From assembly GCA_028819295.1 (NCBI GenBank), contig JAPPMA010000015.1, positions 1-64,000 on the forward strand: 64,000 nucleotides of DNA. Reading direction: 5' to 3'. The translations under genes were made by a program, and so were the position numbers. The notes under the pieces are model-generated. The model did no database searches, was not told the origin of the DNA, and was given only the letters and a program-made list of their open reading frames with translations. The DNA is from a bacterium (GTDB taxonomy: Bacteria > Actinomycetota > Acidimicrobiia > Acidimicrobiales > Bin134). This document shows, piece by piece, positions 25,197 to 33,769 of the stretch (the first letter of the stretch is position 1; each line of letters opens with the position of its first letter).

Positions 25197-26108
25197 ATGA
25201 AGACACGCGTTGCTTTGAGGGAGCTTGAGAACTTCGTGGCTGTCGCGGAGTGCGGATCGGTGACTGAGGCTGCCGCGGTGGTGGGCATCTCGCAGCCGGG
25301 GCTGTCTGCTTCGATCCGCAACTTGGAGCGGGTGCTGGGGGTTCGCCTGCTGGTGCGCCACCGCGGTCGGGGAGTGTCGTTGACCCCGGAGGGGGATCTG
25401 CTGATGGCCGAGGCTCGGGCCACCCTGTCGCGCGCCGGCGAGCTGGAAGCCCGCATGTCGGCGGCGATTTCTGACGACTCGGGGCGAGTTCTGGTCGGGT
25501 CACTGGTCACCGTGGCGCCCATCGTCACACCATCGCTGGTCCGCCGGTTTCGCGAGCAGCATCCCGGCATTGCCGTGGAGATCCGCACCGGCACTCAAGA
25601 CGAGCTGCTGGCCTGGCTTCGCACCGGCGCCGTACACGCGGCCATCACCTACGACATCGAGCTGGGACGGGAGGTGGACTTCGAGCGCGTTCTCGACATC
25701 GAGGCCCACGCGGTGATCAACGCCTCACACCGCCTCGCCGACCACGCGGTGATCGACCTCGAAGCCCTTGCGGGGGATCCCTACATTCTCCTCGACCTCC
25801 CCTTGAGCCGTGAGTACTTCATGTCGCTGTTTTTGGCCACCGGCATCGCCTATCACCCCGCAGCCCGTCACGCCGACATCTCCCTGGTTCGCACACTTGT
25901 GGGCAACGGGTTCGGGTATTCGCTGGTCAACCTGCTGCCTGCCACCGACATCGCCCAAGACGGCAGCCGCGTCGTCTACGTCCCCCTGCGCAGCGAGCTC
26001 CCGTCGCTGGGGCTGGGCCTCGCGCGCCGATCCGACGACAAGCCCCCCCGAGCCCTCGAGACCTTCGTGGACTTCGCGCGGTCAGCGCTGGTGCTTCCCC
26101 GGCAATAG
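25197..26108 (+). CDS. LysR-family transcriptional regulator
   Basis: 303 residues. The N-terminal winged helix reads LRELENFVAVAECGSVTEAA, then GISQPGLSASIRNLERVLG and VSLTPEGDLL, the standard LTTR DNA-binding domain. Residues 90-300 are the periplasmic-binding-like effector domain. It lies upstream of, and on the same strand as, the transporter/catabolic run that starts at 26312, with an AT-rich 203-base gap between, so it is the obvious candidate regulator of that run. The same-strand layout is less common than divergent for LTTRs. The effector is unknown. Confidence 0.9.
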   Translation: MKTRVALRELENFVAVAECGSVTEAAAVVGISQPGLSASIRNLERVLGVRLLVRHRGRGVSLTPEGDLLMAEARATLSRAGELEARMSAAISDDSGRVLVGSLVTVAPIVTPSLVRRFREQHPGIAVEIRTGTQDELLAWLRTGAVHAAITYDIELGREVDFERVLDIEAHAVINASHRLADHAVIDLEALAGDPYILLDLPLSREYFMSLFLATGIAYHPAARHADISLVRTLVGNGFGYSLVNLLPATDIAQDGSRVVYVPLRSELPSLGLGLARRSDDKPPRALETFVDFARSALVLPRQ

Positions 26109-26311
26109 ACCGCCGAACTCCGCCCACTCCAGCTTTCGTCGGCATCTTGAATAAACAAATGTGATGACTTACATATAAAATATCTCTTTGATTTATCCGC
26201 AGACTGAGCCTACGGTGCCGGAAATGCTCGGGTTCAAAACCCTGCGGGTGGTGAACCCAACCCCTGGTCGCTTCGTGCTGCCGGGAGGACGCGGAAGGGG
26301 AGATTCACGGC
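26109..26311. promoter_or_regulatory. AT-rich regulatory gap before the transporter/catabolic operon
   Basis: This 203-base gap contains a distinctly AT-rich patch at 26147-26205, unusual in this GC-rich window. Inside it is an inverted repeat ATGT-N8-ACAT at 26159-26174, of the size bound by LysR-type regulators, followed at once by TATAAA. GGAAGGGGAG shortly before the GTG at 26312 is the ribosome-binding site. The promoter and operator assignment is inference. Confidence 0.5.
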
Positions 26312-27424
26312 GTGGAACCGAACCACGAGCGGGGAACGGTCTCATTGCGCGAGGTGACCAAGCGCTTCGGCGACACCTTGGCCGTTGCCGCCGTCGACCT
26401 TGAGGTGAAGGCGGGCGAGTTCATCTCCCTGCTCGGCCCCTCGGGCTGCGGGAAGACCACCACACTTCGGATGATCTCGGGCTTCGAGCACCCCTCGGAG
26501 GGTCGGGTGTTCATCAGCGGCCGAGACGTCACCGACACGCCTGCTCACCGCCGGACGGTCAACTCCGTTTTTCAGAGCTACGCGCTCTTCGGCCACATGA
26601 CGGTTGCCGACAACGTCGCCTTCGGGCTGCGGGTCAAACGGCGCGACAAGAAGACGATCGAGGCCAAAGTGCATGAGGCTCTCGATCTTGTTCAGCTCTT
26701 GGGCTTCCAATCCCGGTACCCCGGCCAGCTCTCCGGCGGACAGCAGCAGCGGGTGGCGCTGGCACGGGCTGTGGTCAACGAGCCTGAAGTGCTGCTCTTG
26801 GACGAGCCCCTCAGCGCACTCGACCTCAAGCTCCGCCAGGCCATGCGATTCGAGCTGACCCGCCTGCACGGCGACCTGGGAATGACCTTCGTGTTCGTCA
26901 CTCACGATCAGACCGAGGCGATCACGATGAGCGATCGCATCGCGGTGATGGATCAGGGGCGCATCCATCAACTCGGAACCCCCGTCGATATCTACGAGCG
27001 GCCCGCGTCGAGGTTTGTGGCCGAGTTCATCGGAGAGGTCAACATGTTGGAGGCCGCGGTGGTCGGGGGCGACGGTGCCCGAACCGAAGTGCTGCTGCCG
27101 TCGGGGCACCGGCTGACGTGTGCGCCAGTCGGCGCCGACGGCCTGAGCCCGGGCGCGCCGGTGGTTATCGCGGTGCGGCCGCAACGGGTTCTGCTCGCCC
27201 CGGAGGGCGAAATCGACCCCGGCGGGCACGCAGTGGTGACCGGCGAGCTGCGCGAGCTGCTGTTCTTGGGCGATTCGACCCGGGGCACCGTCCGCCTCGC
27301 CGACGGCTCGGAATTGGTGGCCACCCGCTACAACGAGGCCGGCACCCACCCGTTCGGACTCCTGCGCCCCGGAGACAGAGTCGACGCCGGCTGGAGGCAC
27401 GGTGCCGCGTGCCTGGTGGAATGA
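26312..27424 (+). CDS. potA: ABC transporter ATP-binding protein, PotA-like (polyamine/quaternary amine class)
   Basis: 370 residues, GTG start. Walker A is GPSGCGKTT, signature LSGGQQQRVALARAV, Walker B LLLDEPLSALDLKLR and H-loop FVTHDQTEA. A C-terminal TOBE domain (VVIAVRPQRVLLAPEG) completes the PotA/MalK-type subunit. It is first in an operon with two permeases and a binding protein, each overlapping the next by 4 bases. The class carries spermidine, putrescine and many other small cationic solutes, so the name indicates class, not proven substrate. Confidence 0.9.
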   Translation: MEPNHERGTVSLREVTKRFGDTLAVAAVDLEVKAGEFISLLGPSGCGKTTTLRMISGFEHPSEGRVFISGRDVTDTPAHRRTVNSVFQSYALFGHMTVADNVAFGLRVKRRDKKTIEAKVHEALDLVQLLGFQSRYPGQLSGGQQQRVALARAVVNEPEVLLLDEPLSALDLKLRQAMRFELTRLHGDLGMTFVFVTHDQTEAITMSDRIAVMDQGRIHQLGTPVDIYERPASRFVAEFIGEVNMLEAAVVGGDGARTEVLLPSGHRLTCAPVGADGLSPGAPVVIAVRPQRVLLAPEGEIDPGGHAVVTGELRELLFLGDSTRGTVRLADGSELVATRYNEAGTHPFGLLRPGDRVDAGWRHGAACLVE

Positions 27425-28506
27425 TGGCCGAGCCCACCGCCCCAACGACTGCGGCTGACCCTTCCTCCACCCGTCCCCCCGCCCGCCGCCGGGTCGCCCC
27501 GCTGCTTGCCCCCGGCCTGCTGTGGATCGCAGTGGCCTATGTGGTTCCCGGCCTGCTGGTGGTCGTCTATTCGTTCCTCACCCCCAAGCTCGGCGGCGGC
27601 GTGGTTTGGGAGGCCACCCTCGACTCTTGGGACCAGATTGTGGCCAAGGGCCGCAGGTCCACCGCCGGTTGGGGCACCGTGGGCGCCGCCGTGCTGCGGG
27701 GCGCGGCTGCTGTGGCGGTGGCTTCGGTCCCAGCCGTCGCGGCCGCCCGATATCTCGGCCGCCGCATCTCCGCAAGCCTGGCCTTGGCGGCACTCTTCGG
27801 AGGGCTGGTCGCGGTGAATCACCTTGCGTCCGAGTACAACAACTACACCGCGGTGTTCGCCCGTTCGGTGGTGTGGTCGGTGCTGGCGACGGTCATCTGC
27901 ATCGGCCTCGCCCTGCCGCTGGCGGTGTTCATCTCCTCGCGCCGCAGCCCGGTGACCAAGAACGCCCTGTTGATCGCGGTGATGATCCCGTTTTGGACGT
28001 CGATGCTCGTGCGCACCTACGCCATCCGGTTCCTGTTCGCCAACACCGGACCGCTCAACAACCTGTTGGAATCGCTTGGGCTGGACCGGATTGTGTTCCT
28101 CAACACTCGTTTCGCGGTGATCCTCGGGCTTGTGTACACCGCGTTGCCGTTCATGATACTGCCGCTGTACGCAGCCACAGAGCGGGTTGACCGAGCGCAG
28201 ATGGAGGCGGCCCGCGACCTCGGGGCACGACCACCCCAAGTGTTCGCCGACGTGTTCCTGCCCATGGTCAAGCCCGGCCTCATTGTGGGCGGGGTGATGG
28301 TCTTCGTGCTGTCGGTTTCCCAGTACCTCGTGCCCACGCTGCTGGGCGGGGGCAAGACGAACATGATCGCCAACCTTTTGGAGCTCCAGTTCGGAGAGGC
28401 GTTCAACTGGCCTCTCGGCGCGGCCATCGCCGCGCTGTTCAGCGTGGTCACCCTGGCGAGCCTCTATGTCACAGTGGGCCGCCGCGACCAGGAGCAGTTC
28501 CTGTGA
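27421..28506 (+). CDS. potB: ABC transporter permease, PotB-like
   Basis: 361 residues from the ATG at 27421, which overlaps the ATPase stop (ATGA). It has about six membrane segments and the EAA-type loop ATERVDRAQMEAARDLGA followed by VFLPMVKPGLIVG. Two extra N-terminal hydrophobic segments and a soluble insertion (TLDSWDQIVAKGRRS) precede the conserved core, making it somewhat longer than E. coli PotB. It pairs with the next permease to form the channel. Confidence 0.88.
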   Translation: MMAEPTAPTTAADPSSTRPPARRRVAPLLAPGLLWIAVAYVVPGLLVVVYSFLTPKLGGGVVWEATLDSWDQIVAKGRRSTAGWGTVGAAVLRGAAAVAVASVPAVAAARYLGRRISASLALAALFGGLVAVNHLASEYNNYTAVFARSVVWSVLATVICIGLALPLAVFISSRRSPVTKNALLIAVMIPFWTSMLVRTYAIRFLFANTGPLNNLLESLGLDRIVFLNTRFAVILGLVYTALPFMILPLYAATERVDRAQMEAARDLGARPPQVFADVFLPMVKPGLIVGGVMVFVLSVSQYLVPTLLGGGKTNMIANLLELQFGEAFNWPLGAAIAALFSVVTLASLYVTVGRRDQEQFL

Positions 28507-29483
28507 GCCGTCGGCATCCCGGCACACGCATGCCAAAGCTGGCCATCGGGTCGGCCTCGGCGCTGGTGTACGTGTTCTTCTACGTGCCGGTGGCGGTGCT
28601 GGTGCTGTTCTCGTTCAACCAGGCCCGCACCGGGGGGCGCTGGGCCGGGTTCACCACCGACTGGTATTCGGCGCTGGCCGACAACGACCGGCTCCTAACC
28701 GCCACTTGGAACTCGCTTTTCATCGCGATCATCTCCACTGCGATAGCGGTGGTGCTGGGAACCATGCTGTCGCTGGCCCTTGACCGGCGGGTGTTCAGAG
28801 GCCGCACCGCGGCCCAGCAGGTGGTTTACCTGCCGGTCATCGCGCCGGAGATCGTGACCGGGGTGGCCCTGCTCGCCTTCTTCTCGCTCACCCTGGGGCG
28901 CCTCAACGACATGCTGGGGCGCAGCGCGCAAGACGCCATTCGAATGGGGCGACCGACGATCATCATCGCCCATGTGGCCTTTTGCACCGCCTTTGTCGCC
29001 CTGGTTGTCCGAGCCAGCCTGCGCACGCTCGACCCCTCCTTGGAGGAGGCTGCCCAAGACCTGGGCGCCAACGGCTGGACGACTTTCTGGAGGGTGACGC
29101 TGCCCGCCATCATGCCCGGCGTCCTCGGAGGGGCGCTGTTGGCGTTCACCCTTTCGCTCGACAACTTCGTCATCACGTTCTTCGTGAGCGGACCGGGCGC
29201 AACCACCCTGCCCATAGAGGTCTTCGGACAACTCCGACGCACCATCAGCCCTGAGGTGAACGCGATATCCACGCTGATATTCGGCGCCTCGACGCTGCTT
29301 CTCACTGGCGCGCTGGGCATCCAGTCGGCCGTCTCGAGGCGGCGAAGCCGACCGGATGGAGATAGCGGCCCCGACGGCGCTGCTGTCGCCCGACCCGACG
29401 CCGGGCTTCGCAACCCGGATGCCGGAGCGAGCCACAAGAGCTACCCAAGCAACCCACAACTCATTGGAGGGGGAAAACCATGA
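28503..29483 (+). CDS. potC: ABC transporter permease, PotC-like
   Basis: 326 residues with a GTG start overlapping the potB stop. YVPVAVLVLFSFNQARTGG is the typical PotC opening, and the EAA loop reads LRTLDPSLEEAAQDLGANGW. SLDNFVITFFVSGPGATTLP is the strongly conserved PotC segment. The last 45 residues are hydrophilic and look added to the family core. Its stop overlaps the start of the binding protein. Confidence 0.9.
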   Translation: MSRRHPGTRMPKLAIGSASALVYVFFYVPVAVLVLFSFNQARTGGRWAGFTTDWYSALADNDRLLTATWNSLFIAIISTAIAVVLGTMLSLALDRRVFRGRTAAQQVVYLPVIAPEIVTGVALLAFFSLTLGRLNDMLGRSAQDAIRMGRPTIIIAHVAFCTAFVALVVRASLRTLDPSLEEAAQDLGANGWTTFWRVTLPAIMPGVLGGALLAFTLSLDNFVITFFVSGPGATTLPIEVFGQLRRTISPEVNAISTLIFGASTLLLTGALGIQSAVSRRRSRPDGDSGPDGAAVARPDAGLRNPDAGASHKSYPSNPQLIGGGKP

Positions 29484-30715
29484 CCAAATCAACCAGAATT
29501 TCAGGTACACGAGGGCTTTTGCTGCGACTGCTTGCGGTGTTGGCCGTCTTCGCGGTTGTGTCCGCGGCATGCGGCAACGACGACGACGACACAACCGCGG
29601 ATGCTCCGGCAACTCAGGCCCCGGCGCCAACCGAGCCTCCAGCCCCTGAGGCCCCGGCGCCGACCGAGGCCCCGGCGCCGACCGAGCCCCCGGCCGCCGA
29701 TGAGCCGGTTTCCGGTCGGTGCGGCGATCCGGCACGACTTGGCGACTCGATCAACTTCTTGAACTGGGCCGACTACATCGACGTGGCCGTTCTCGACATG
29801 TTCGAGGAGGAGTGCGGAGTGAGCGTCACCATGGACACCCATGTGGCCAACGAGGAGGCCGTCGCCAAGGTGGACGCGGGCAACTCCGGCTACAGCCTGG
29901 TGATCGTCACCGACTACGCGGTGGAGATCATGTCTTCGCAGGACCTGCTCCAACCGCTCGACATGGGTGAGATTCCCAACGTCGCCAACATCGACCCGAA
30001 CCAGATGGACCCGTACTACGACCCGGGCAACGTCTACTCGCTGCCGTACCAGTACTCGACAACCGGCTTCGCGTTCGACGTGACCGCCTTCGACACGCCA
30101 CCGACGAGCTACAGCGCCATCTTCGACGAGAACCCGCTGTGCGGCCAGTCGTCGCTGCTGGAAGACCAGCGCGAGGTGCTGGGCGCCGCGCTCGTCTACC
30201 TGGGCTACGACTGGAACGAGACTTCCCAGGCCGCCCATGACGAGGCCCTTGAGCTGGTGCTCGATGCCCGCGACTGCGTGACGGGATTCGACTCGGCCAA
30301 CTACATCGGCAATCTCGCCAGCGGTGAGGTTCTGGCCGCCCAGTCCTGGGGATTCGCGGCGGGCATCGCCTACCTCGACAACCCGAACATCCGCTACATC
30401 ATCCCCGACGAAGGGGGCACCATCTGGCAGGACAATTTCCTGATTCCCGCCGACGCTCCTGACCCCTACACCGCCCATGTGCTGATCAACTACATGCTCG
30501 AGCCGGACATCGGCGCGCTGATCACCGAGTTCACCATCGGCTACACCCCGAACTTGTTGGTTCCACCGCTGCTGTCCGACGGCTACTACGAGGTGGTCTC
30601 CGGCACCGGGCTGGAGCTGACCGACGAGATCCGCGACAGGCTGGTGTGGCAGGTGCGGAGCGAGGAACACTCCATCTTCGCCGACACCTGGTCGCAGGTC
30701 ATCGCGGCTGGCTGA
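29480..30715 (+). CDS. potD: ABC transporter substrate-binding lipoprotein, PotD-like
   Basis: 411 residues. The signal peptide ends in lipobox VSAAC followed by GNDDDD and an Ala/Pro/Thr/Glu linker, the same anchor style as the ProX-like proteins here. The mature fold has SINFLNWADYIDVAVLDMF and PYQYSTTGFAFDVT, typical of PotD/PotF-type type II binding proteins. The NWADYI context is shared by proteins binding polyamines and other cationic amines. It is the last of the four transporter genes and is followed 44 bases later by the M20 hydrolase. Confidence 0.9.
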   Translation: MTKSTRISGTRGLLLRLLAVLAVFAVVSAACGNDDDDTTADAPATQAPAPTEPPAPEAPAPTEAPAPTEPPAADEPVSGRCGDPARLGDSINFLNWADYIDVAVLDMFEEECGVSVTMDTHVANEEAVAKVDAGNSGYSLVIVTDYAVEIMSSQDLLQPLDMGEIPNVANIDPNQMDPYYDPGNVYSLPYQYSTTGFAFDVTAFDTPPTSYSAIFDENPLCGQSSLLEDQREVLGAALVYLGYDWNETSQAAHDEALELVLDARDCVTGFDSANYIGNLASGEVLAAQSWGFAAGIAYLDNPNIRYIIPDEGGTIWQDNFLIPADAPDPYTAHVLINYMLEPDIGALITEFTIGYTPNLLVPPLLSDGYYEVVSGTGLELTDEIRDRLVWQVRSEEHSIFADTWSQVIAAG

Positions 30716-30759
30716 CCGGTTGCCCACCGAACCGCCGAGCTGACGGTCTGGAGCCAGGA

Positions 30760-31932
30760 TTGGTTTCCCGCCAACCACAGTCGGGCGGGGAGATCATCGA
30801 TCTCCTCGCCCGGCTCGTGGCCTTTGAGACAGAGAGCGGCGCGCCCAACGAGGCGCTGGTCGATTTCTGCGCTGAGCACGCGGCGCGCGCCGGCGCCCAA
30901 GTGCGCTCGGTGGAGGGTCCGAGCGGGCGATCCAATCTGCATGTGCGCTATGGCCCAGACGAGCCGGGGGGTTTGCTGCTGTCGGGTCACACCGATGTGG
31001 TGCCGGCCGGCTCGGGGTGGTCGACCGACCCGTATCAACTCACTGAGACGGGTGGAAAGCTCCAGGGCCGGGGAACAGCCGACATGAAGGGCTTTATCGC
31101 CACCGCGCTGGCGGTTGCCGCCGCCGCCGACCACCGCCAATTGCGGGCGCCGCTGCATCTGGCTCTCAGCTACGACGAAGAGGTCGGCTGCATCGGCGTT
31201 CGAGGTCTGATCGACCACCTCGCCTCGCAGCCGAGCTGCCTTCCCGCCGCAGTGCTCGTCGGAGAGCCGACATCGATGCGCTTGGCCAACGCCCACACCG
31301 GCAAAACCGCCCACCGGGTGATGATTCAAACCCCGTCCGGCCATTCCAGCCGAGCCCGGAACCAGCCCAGCGCGATCTCCGAGGCGATCAAGCTGTGTGC
31401 CGCCATCACAGTGTTGAACGCCGCCGAGAATCCCGGTGGCGCTGATCCCAGCGCTGGCAACGAGGCGTTTGTCTCGGCGAACATCGGCACCATCAGCGGT
31501 GGGGTGGGGCTCAATGTCTTGGCTCCTGAATGCGAGCTGGCTTTCGAGATCCGCTTCGGTGCCTCGGTTGACCTCGACTGCTTGGCTGCACCGATCTGGG
31601 CGGAAGTGCAGCGCATTGACGCCGAACTGGCCTCGGTGGGCGGCGGCGCCCGGTCGATCGAGGTGGCTGCCTACCCCGCGCTGCACACCGACCCGGCGCT
31701 GCCGGCGGTGCGAAAACTGGGATCGGCAATCGGCGCCGGTCAAGCGATCGCCGTCGATTTCGGCTGCGAAGCGGGGCTGTATGCCCAGCAGCTCGGTGTG
31801 CCAACGGTGATCGCCGGACCCGGTGACATTGCCGACGCCCACCAACCCGACGAGCACATCGACCCTACGCAGCTCGTGCGCTGCTCAGAAGTCCTGCACA
31901 AGGCGGTCGCCGCCTTCTGCATGGCGACGTAG
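30760..31932 (+). CDS. M20-family amidohydrolase/deacylase (ArgE/DapE-like)
   Basis: 390 residues from the TTG at 30760, preceded by a GGAGCCAGGA-type site; the frame is open 38 codons further but overlaps potD. The di-zinc motifs are GHTDVVPAG, GRGTADMKGF and YDEEVGCIG, with VGEPTSM further on and DFGCEAGLY near the end. The family hydrolyses N-acyl amino acids and small peptides. In this operon it may release an amino-acid-like moiety from the imported compound; that is inference. Acetylornithine deacetylase is the nearest named function, but no arginine genes are nearby. Confidence 0.87.
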   Translation: MVSRQPQSGGEIIDLLARLVAFETESGAPNEALVDFCAEHAARAGAQVRSVEGPSGRSNLHVRYGPDEPGGLLLSGHTDVVPAGSGWSTDPYQLTETGGKLQGRGTADMKGFIATALAVAAAADHRQLRAPLHLALSYDEEVGCIGVRGLIDHLASQPSCLPAAVLVGEPTSMRLANAHTGKTAHRVMIQTPSGHSSRARNQPSAISEAIKLCAAITVLNAAENPGGADPSAGNEAFVSANIGTISGGVGLNVLAPECELAFEIRFGASVDLDCLAAPIWAEVQRIDAELASVGGGARSIEVAAYPALHTDPALPAVRKLGSAIGAGQAIAVDFGCEAGLYAQQLGVPTVIAGPGDIADAHQPDEHIDPTQLVRCSEVLHKAVAAFCMAT

Positions 31933-31984
31933 ATGCCGTTCACCCCAGGCTTCATCTGATTCCGACCGCCGAAGGAGGCCGTCA

Positions 31985-33238
31985 ATGACCACAGCACCAA
32001 CCATGACCACCACATTCCAGCCCGCCGCCCACCCGCCCTCGATCGACGAGCTGATGGCCCGAGTCGAGGAGCTCGGCCCGCGCTTCCGCAGCAGGATGCG
32101 GGCCTTCGACGCTGAGCCGGCCTTTCCCGTCGAGAACTTCGCCGAAGCCCTCGAGGCCGGTTTGCACAAGCTGTGCGTGCCGACGGAGTTCGGCGGAGTG
32201 GGCCTTTGGCAGCCGGGCAACTACAGCGGCTGGTACCGTTTGCTTGAACGCCTCGCTTATTGGGACACCAACACCGCCCAGCTTCTGCAAGTTCACAACC
32301 ATGCGGCCGGTATCATCGCCTGGCACGGAACCGACGTCCAACGCGACTACTTCATGCCCCGCATCGTCGACGGCGCATTCTGCGCCTCATTGGGATCAGA
32401 AGCCCACCTGTATGAGAACGGCGCCGAGCGGCTGGAGTCGGAACTGACCAGAACAGACGGCGGCTACCGGCTCACAGCGCGAAAGGGATTCGCCTCAGTT
32501 GCCGCTGTCGCCACGTACCTGATGGTGTGGGCAGCGGTTGAGGGAGACGGGCCATACGCCATGCGAATGGTGTTCGCGGTGGTCGACAAGGAATCCGACG
32601 GGGTGGAGCTGCTGGACGACTGGCAGATGCTGGGCATGCGCTCCACCATCTCGTGTGGAGTGAAGTTCAACGATGTGTTCATTCCCGATGACCATGTGGT
32701 GGGCGAGCCGGGCGGATGGGTCACCGGCGATCCCCGCACGTTCTCGTGCGCTTACGCGGCCAATCACATCGGGTCGGCGCAGGCCGCCTTCGATTTCATC
32801 GCCGGCTACGTAAAAGACCGCGACGACCTCAGCGGCTCCGAAGTCGTGCGGGTGCGCCTTGGGCGCATGGACGCCAAGCTGTTCGCGGCCCGAGCGTGTT
32901 TGCGGGCCACCGCGGCCCGCTTGGACAGGGGCGAAGACCCCGACAGCGTGGAAGCCGATGCAGTGCGAACCATGCACCTGGCCAAAGACGCCGTGCTGTC
33001 CATTCCCTACGAGGGCTTCGACCTGCTCGGGGCCCGGGCATGCCACGAGCGCTACCCGCTGGGCCAGATGATGCGCGACGCCCGCACGTTCACGCTGCAT
33101 TTCCGCGACGACCTCTATGTTGAGCGGCTGGCCGAGATCGCGCTGGGCCGAGGCTTCTCCGCCAAAGGCGGTCGCGGCGGATCGACCCCCTTCGAAGGCA
33201 CCACCGCTCAATTGGGACAGGCTCATGCCGGCGCATGA
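31985..33238 (+). CDS. Acyl-CoA dehydrogenase-like flavoprotein
   Basis: 417 residues, ATG at 31985 after GAAGGAGG. The fold is recognisable: LCVPTEFGGVGL at the N-terminal helical domain, FCASLGSEAHLYENG where ACADs have the FAD/substrate loop, LGMRSTISCGVKFNDVFIP in the beta domain, and a helical C-terminus. The usual C-terminal FGGTSEIQRN block is replaced by LHFRDDLYVERLAEIALG. That departure suggests a substrate other than an ordinary acyl-CoA, possibly a DszC-like or amine/imine chemistry. It lies between the M20 hydrolase and RidA genes, and its stop codon is in the first of three repeated hairpins. Confidence 0.8.
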   Translation: MTTAPTMTTTFQPAAHPPSIDELMARVEELGPRFRSRMRAFDAEPAFPVENFAEALEAGLHKLCVPTEFGGVGLWQPGNYSGWYRLLERLAYWDTNTAQLLQVHNHAAGIIAWHGTDVQRDYFMPRIVDGAFCASLGSEAHLYENGAERLESELTRTDGGYRLTARKGFASVAAVATYLMVWAAVEGDGPYAMRMVFAVVDKESDGVELLDDWQMLGMRSTISCGVKFNDVFIPDDHVVGEPGGWVTGDPRTFSCAYAANHIGSAQAAFDFIAGYVKDRDDLSGSEVVRVRLGRMDAKLFAARACLRATAARLDRGEDPDSVEADAVRTMHLAKDAVLSIPYEGFDLLGARACHERYPLGQMMRDARTFTLHFRDDLYVERLAEIALGRGFSAKGGRGGSTPFEGTTAQLGQAHAGA

Positions 33239-33321
33239 GCGGGCGCGCACTCGAGACAGGCTCATGCCGGCGCATGAGCGGGCGCGCTCTCGAGACAGGC
33301 TCATGCCGGCGCATGAGCGGG
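33216..33321. repeat. 39-bp tandem repeat, 2.7 copies, each with a 20-base hairpin
   Basis: The unit begins GACAGGCTCATGCCGGCGCA and recurs at 33216, 33255 and 33294, differing at one position. Each copy holds a perfect 8-bp stem GCTCATGC-CGGC-GCATGAGC, at 33221-33240, 33260-33279 and 33299-33318. The stop codon of the flavoprotein gene is inside the first hairpin, and the RidA gene starts 23 bases after the last. The unit is in frame (39 = 13 codons) and would encode DRLMPAHERARTR-type repeats in another frame, but I see no real gene there. The hairpins may act in mRNA processing or attenuation, or as a protein-binding array. Confidence 0.95.
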
Positions 33322-33343
33322 GAAGGCGGCCGGGGGTGGGCCG

Positions 33344-33769
33344 GTGACCTCGCACCGCCGCCTGCGGAAGTTCAACACCCGCGACACCTACCCCGACCAG
33401 AGCCTCGACAACGACTTGTGTCAGGTGGTCGTGGCCAACGACACGGTGTACCTGCGAGGCCAGGTTGGCACCGACTCCGATGGCAACCTGGTGGGCCTGG
33501 GCGACCCGGCCGCCCAAGCCGAACAGGCCATGGCCAATGTGTTCCGACTCCTCGAAGAGGCCGGTAGCGAGCCCGGCCACATCGCCAAGATCACGGTCTA
33601 CATCACCGACCGCCGCCACCGCACACCCGTCTACAGGGTGATAGGGCGCTGGCTCAAAGGCGTTTACCCGGTTTCCACTGGGTTGGTGGTGTCGGGGCTG
33701 GCCCGACCGGAGTGGCTCATGGAGATCGACGTCATCGCGGTGATCCCCCAAGGCGAACCGCAGCCATGA
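33344..33769 (+). CDS. RidA/YjgF family protein
   Basis: 141 residues, GTG start. The fold is clear from VYLRGQVGTDSDGNLVG, AEQAMANVFRLLEEAG and KITVYITD. RidA proteins hydrolyse reactive enamine/imine intermediates to ketones and ammonia. In this run, next to an amine dehydrogenase and a HutI-like hydrolase, it could clear imines produced during degradation. The usual C-terminal Arg/Glu active-site pair is partly modified (RPEWLMEIDVIAV keeps the Glu), so the precise substrate is open. The stop overlaps the next start as ATGA. Confidence 0.88.
   Translation: MTSHRRLRKFNTRDTYPDQSLDNDLCQVVVANDTVYLRGQVGTDSDGNLVGLGDPAAQAEQAMANVFRLLEEAGSEPGHIAKITVYITDRRHRTPVYRVIGRWLKGVYPVSTGLVVSGLARPEWLMEIDVIAVIPQGEPQP

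Noticed and set aside
26147-26205. A precise sigma-70 -35/-10 promoter in the AT-rich patch
   Set aside because: TTGAAT and TATAAA are present but 21 bases apart, too far for a standard promoter; only a general regulatory region is claimed.
33216-33321. Three evenly spaced repeats as a short CRISPR array
   Set aside because: The units are contiguous 39-bp tandem copies with no unique spacers, and no cas genes are nearby.
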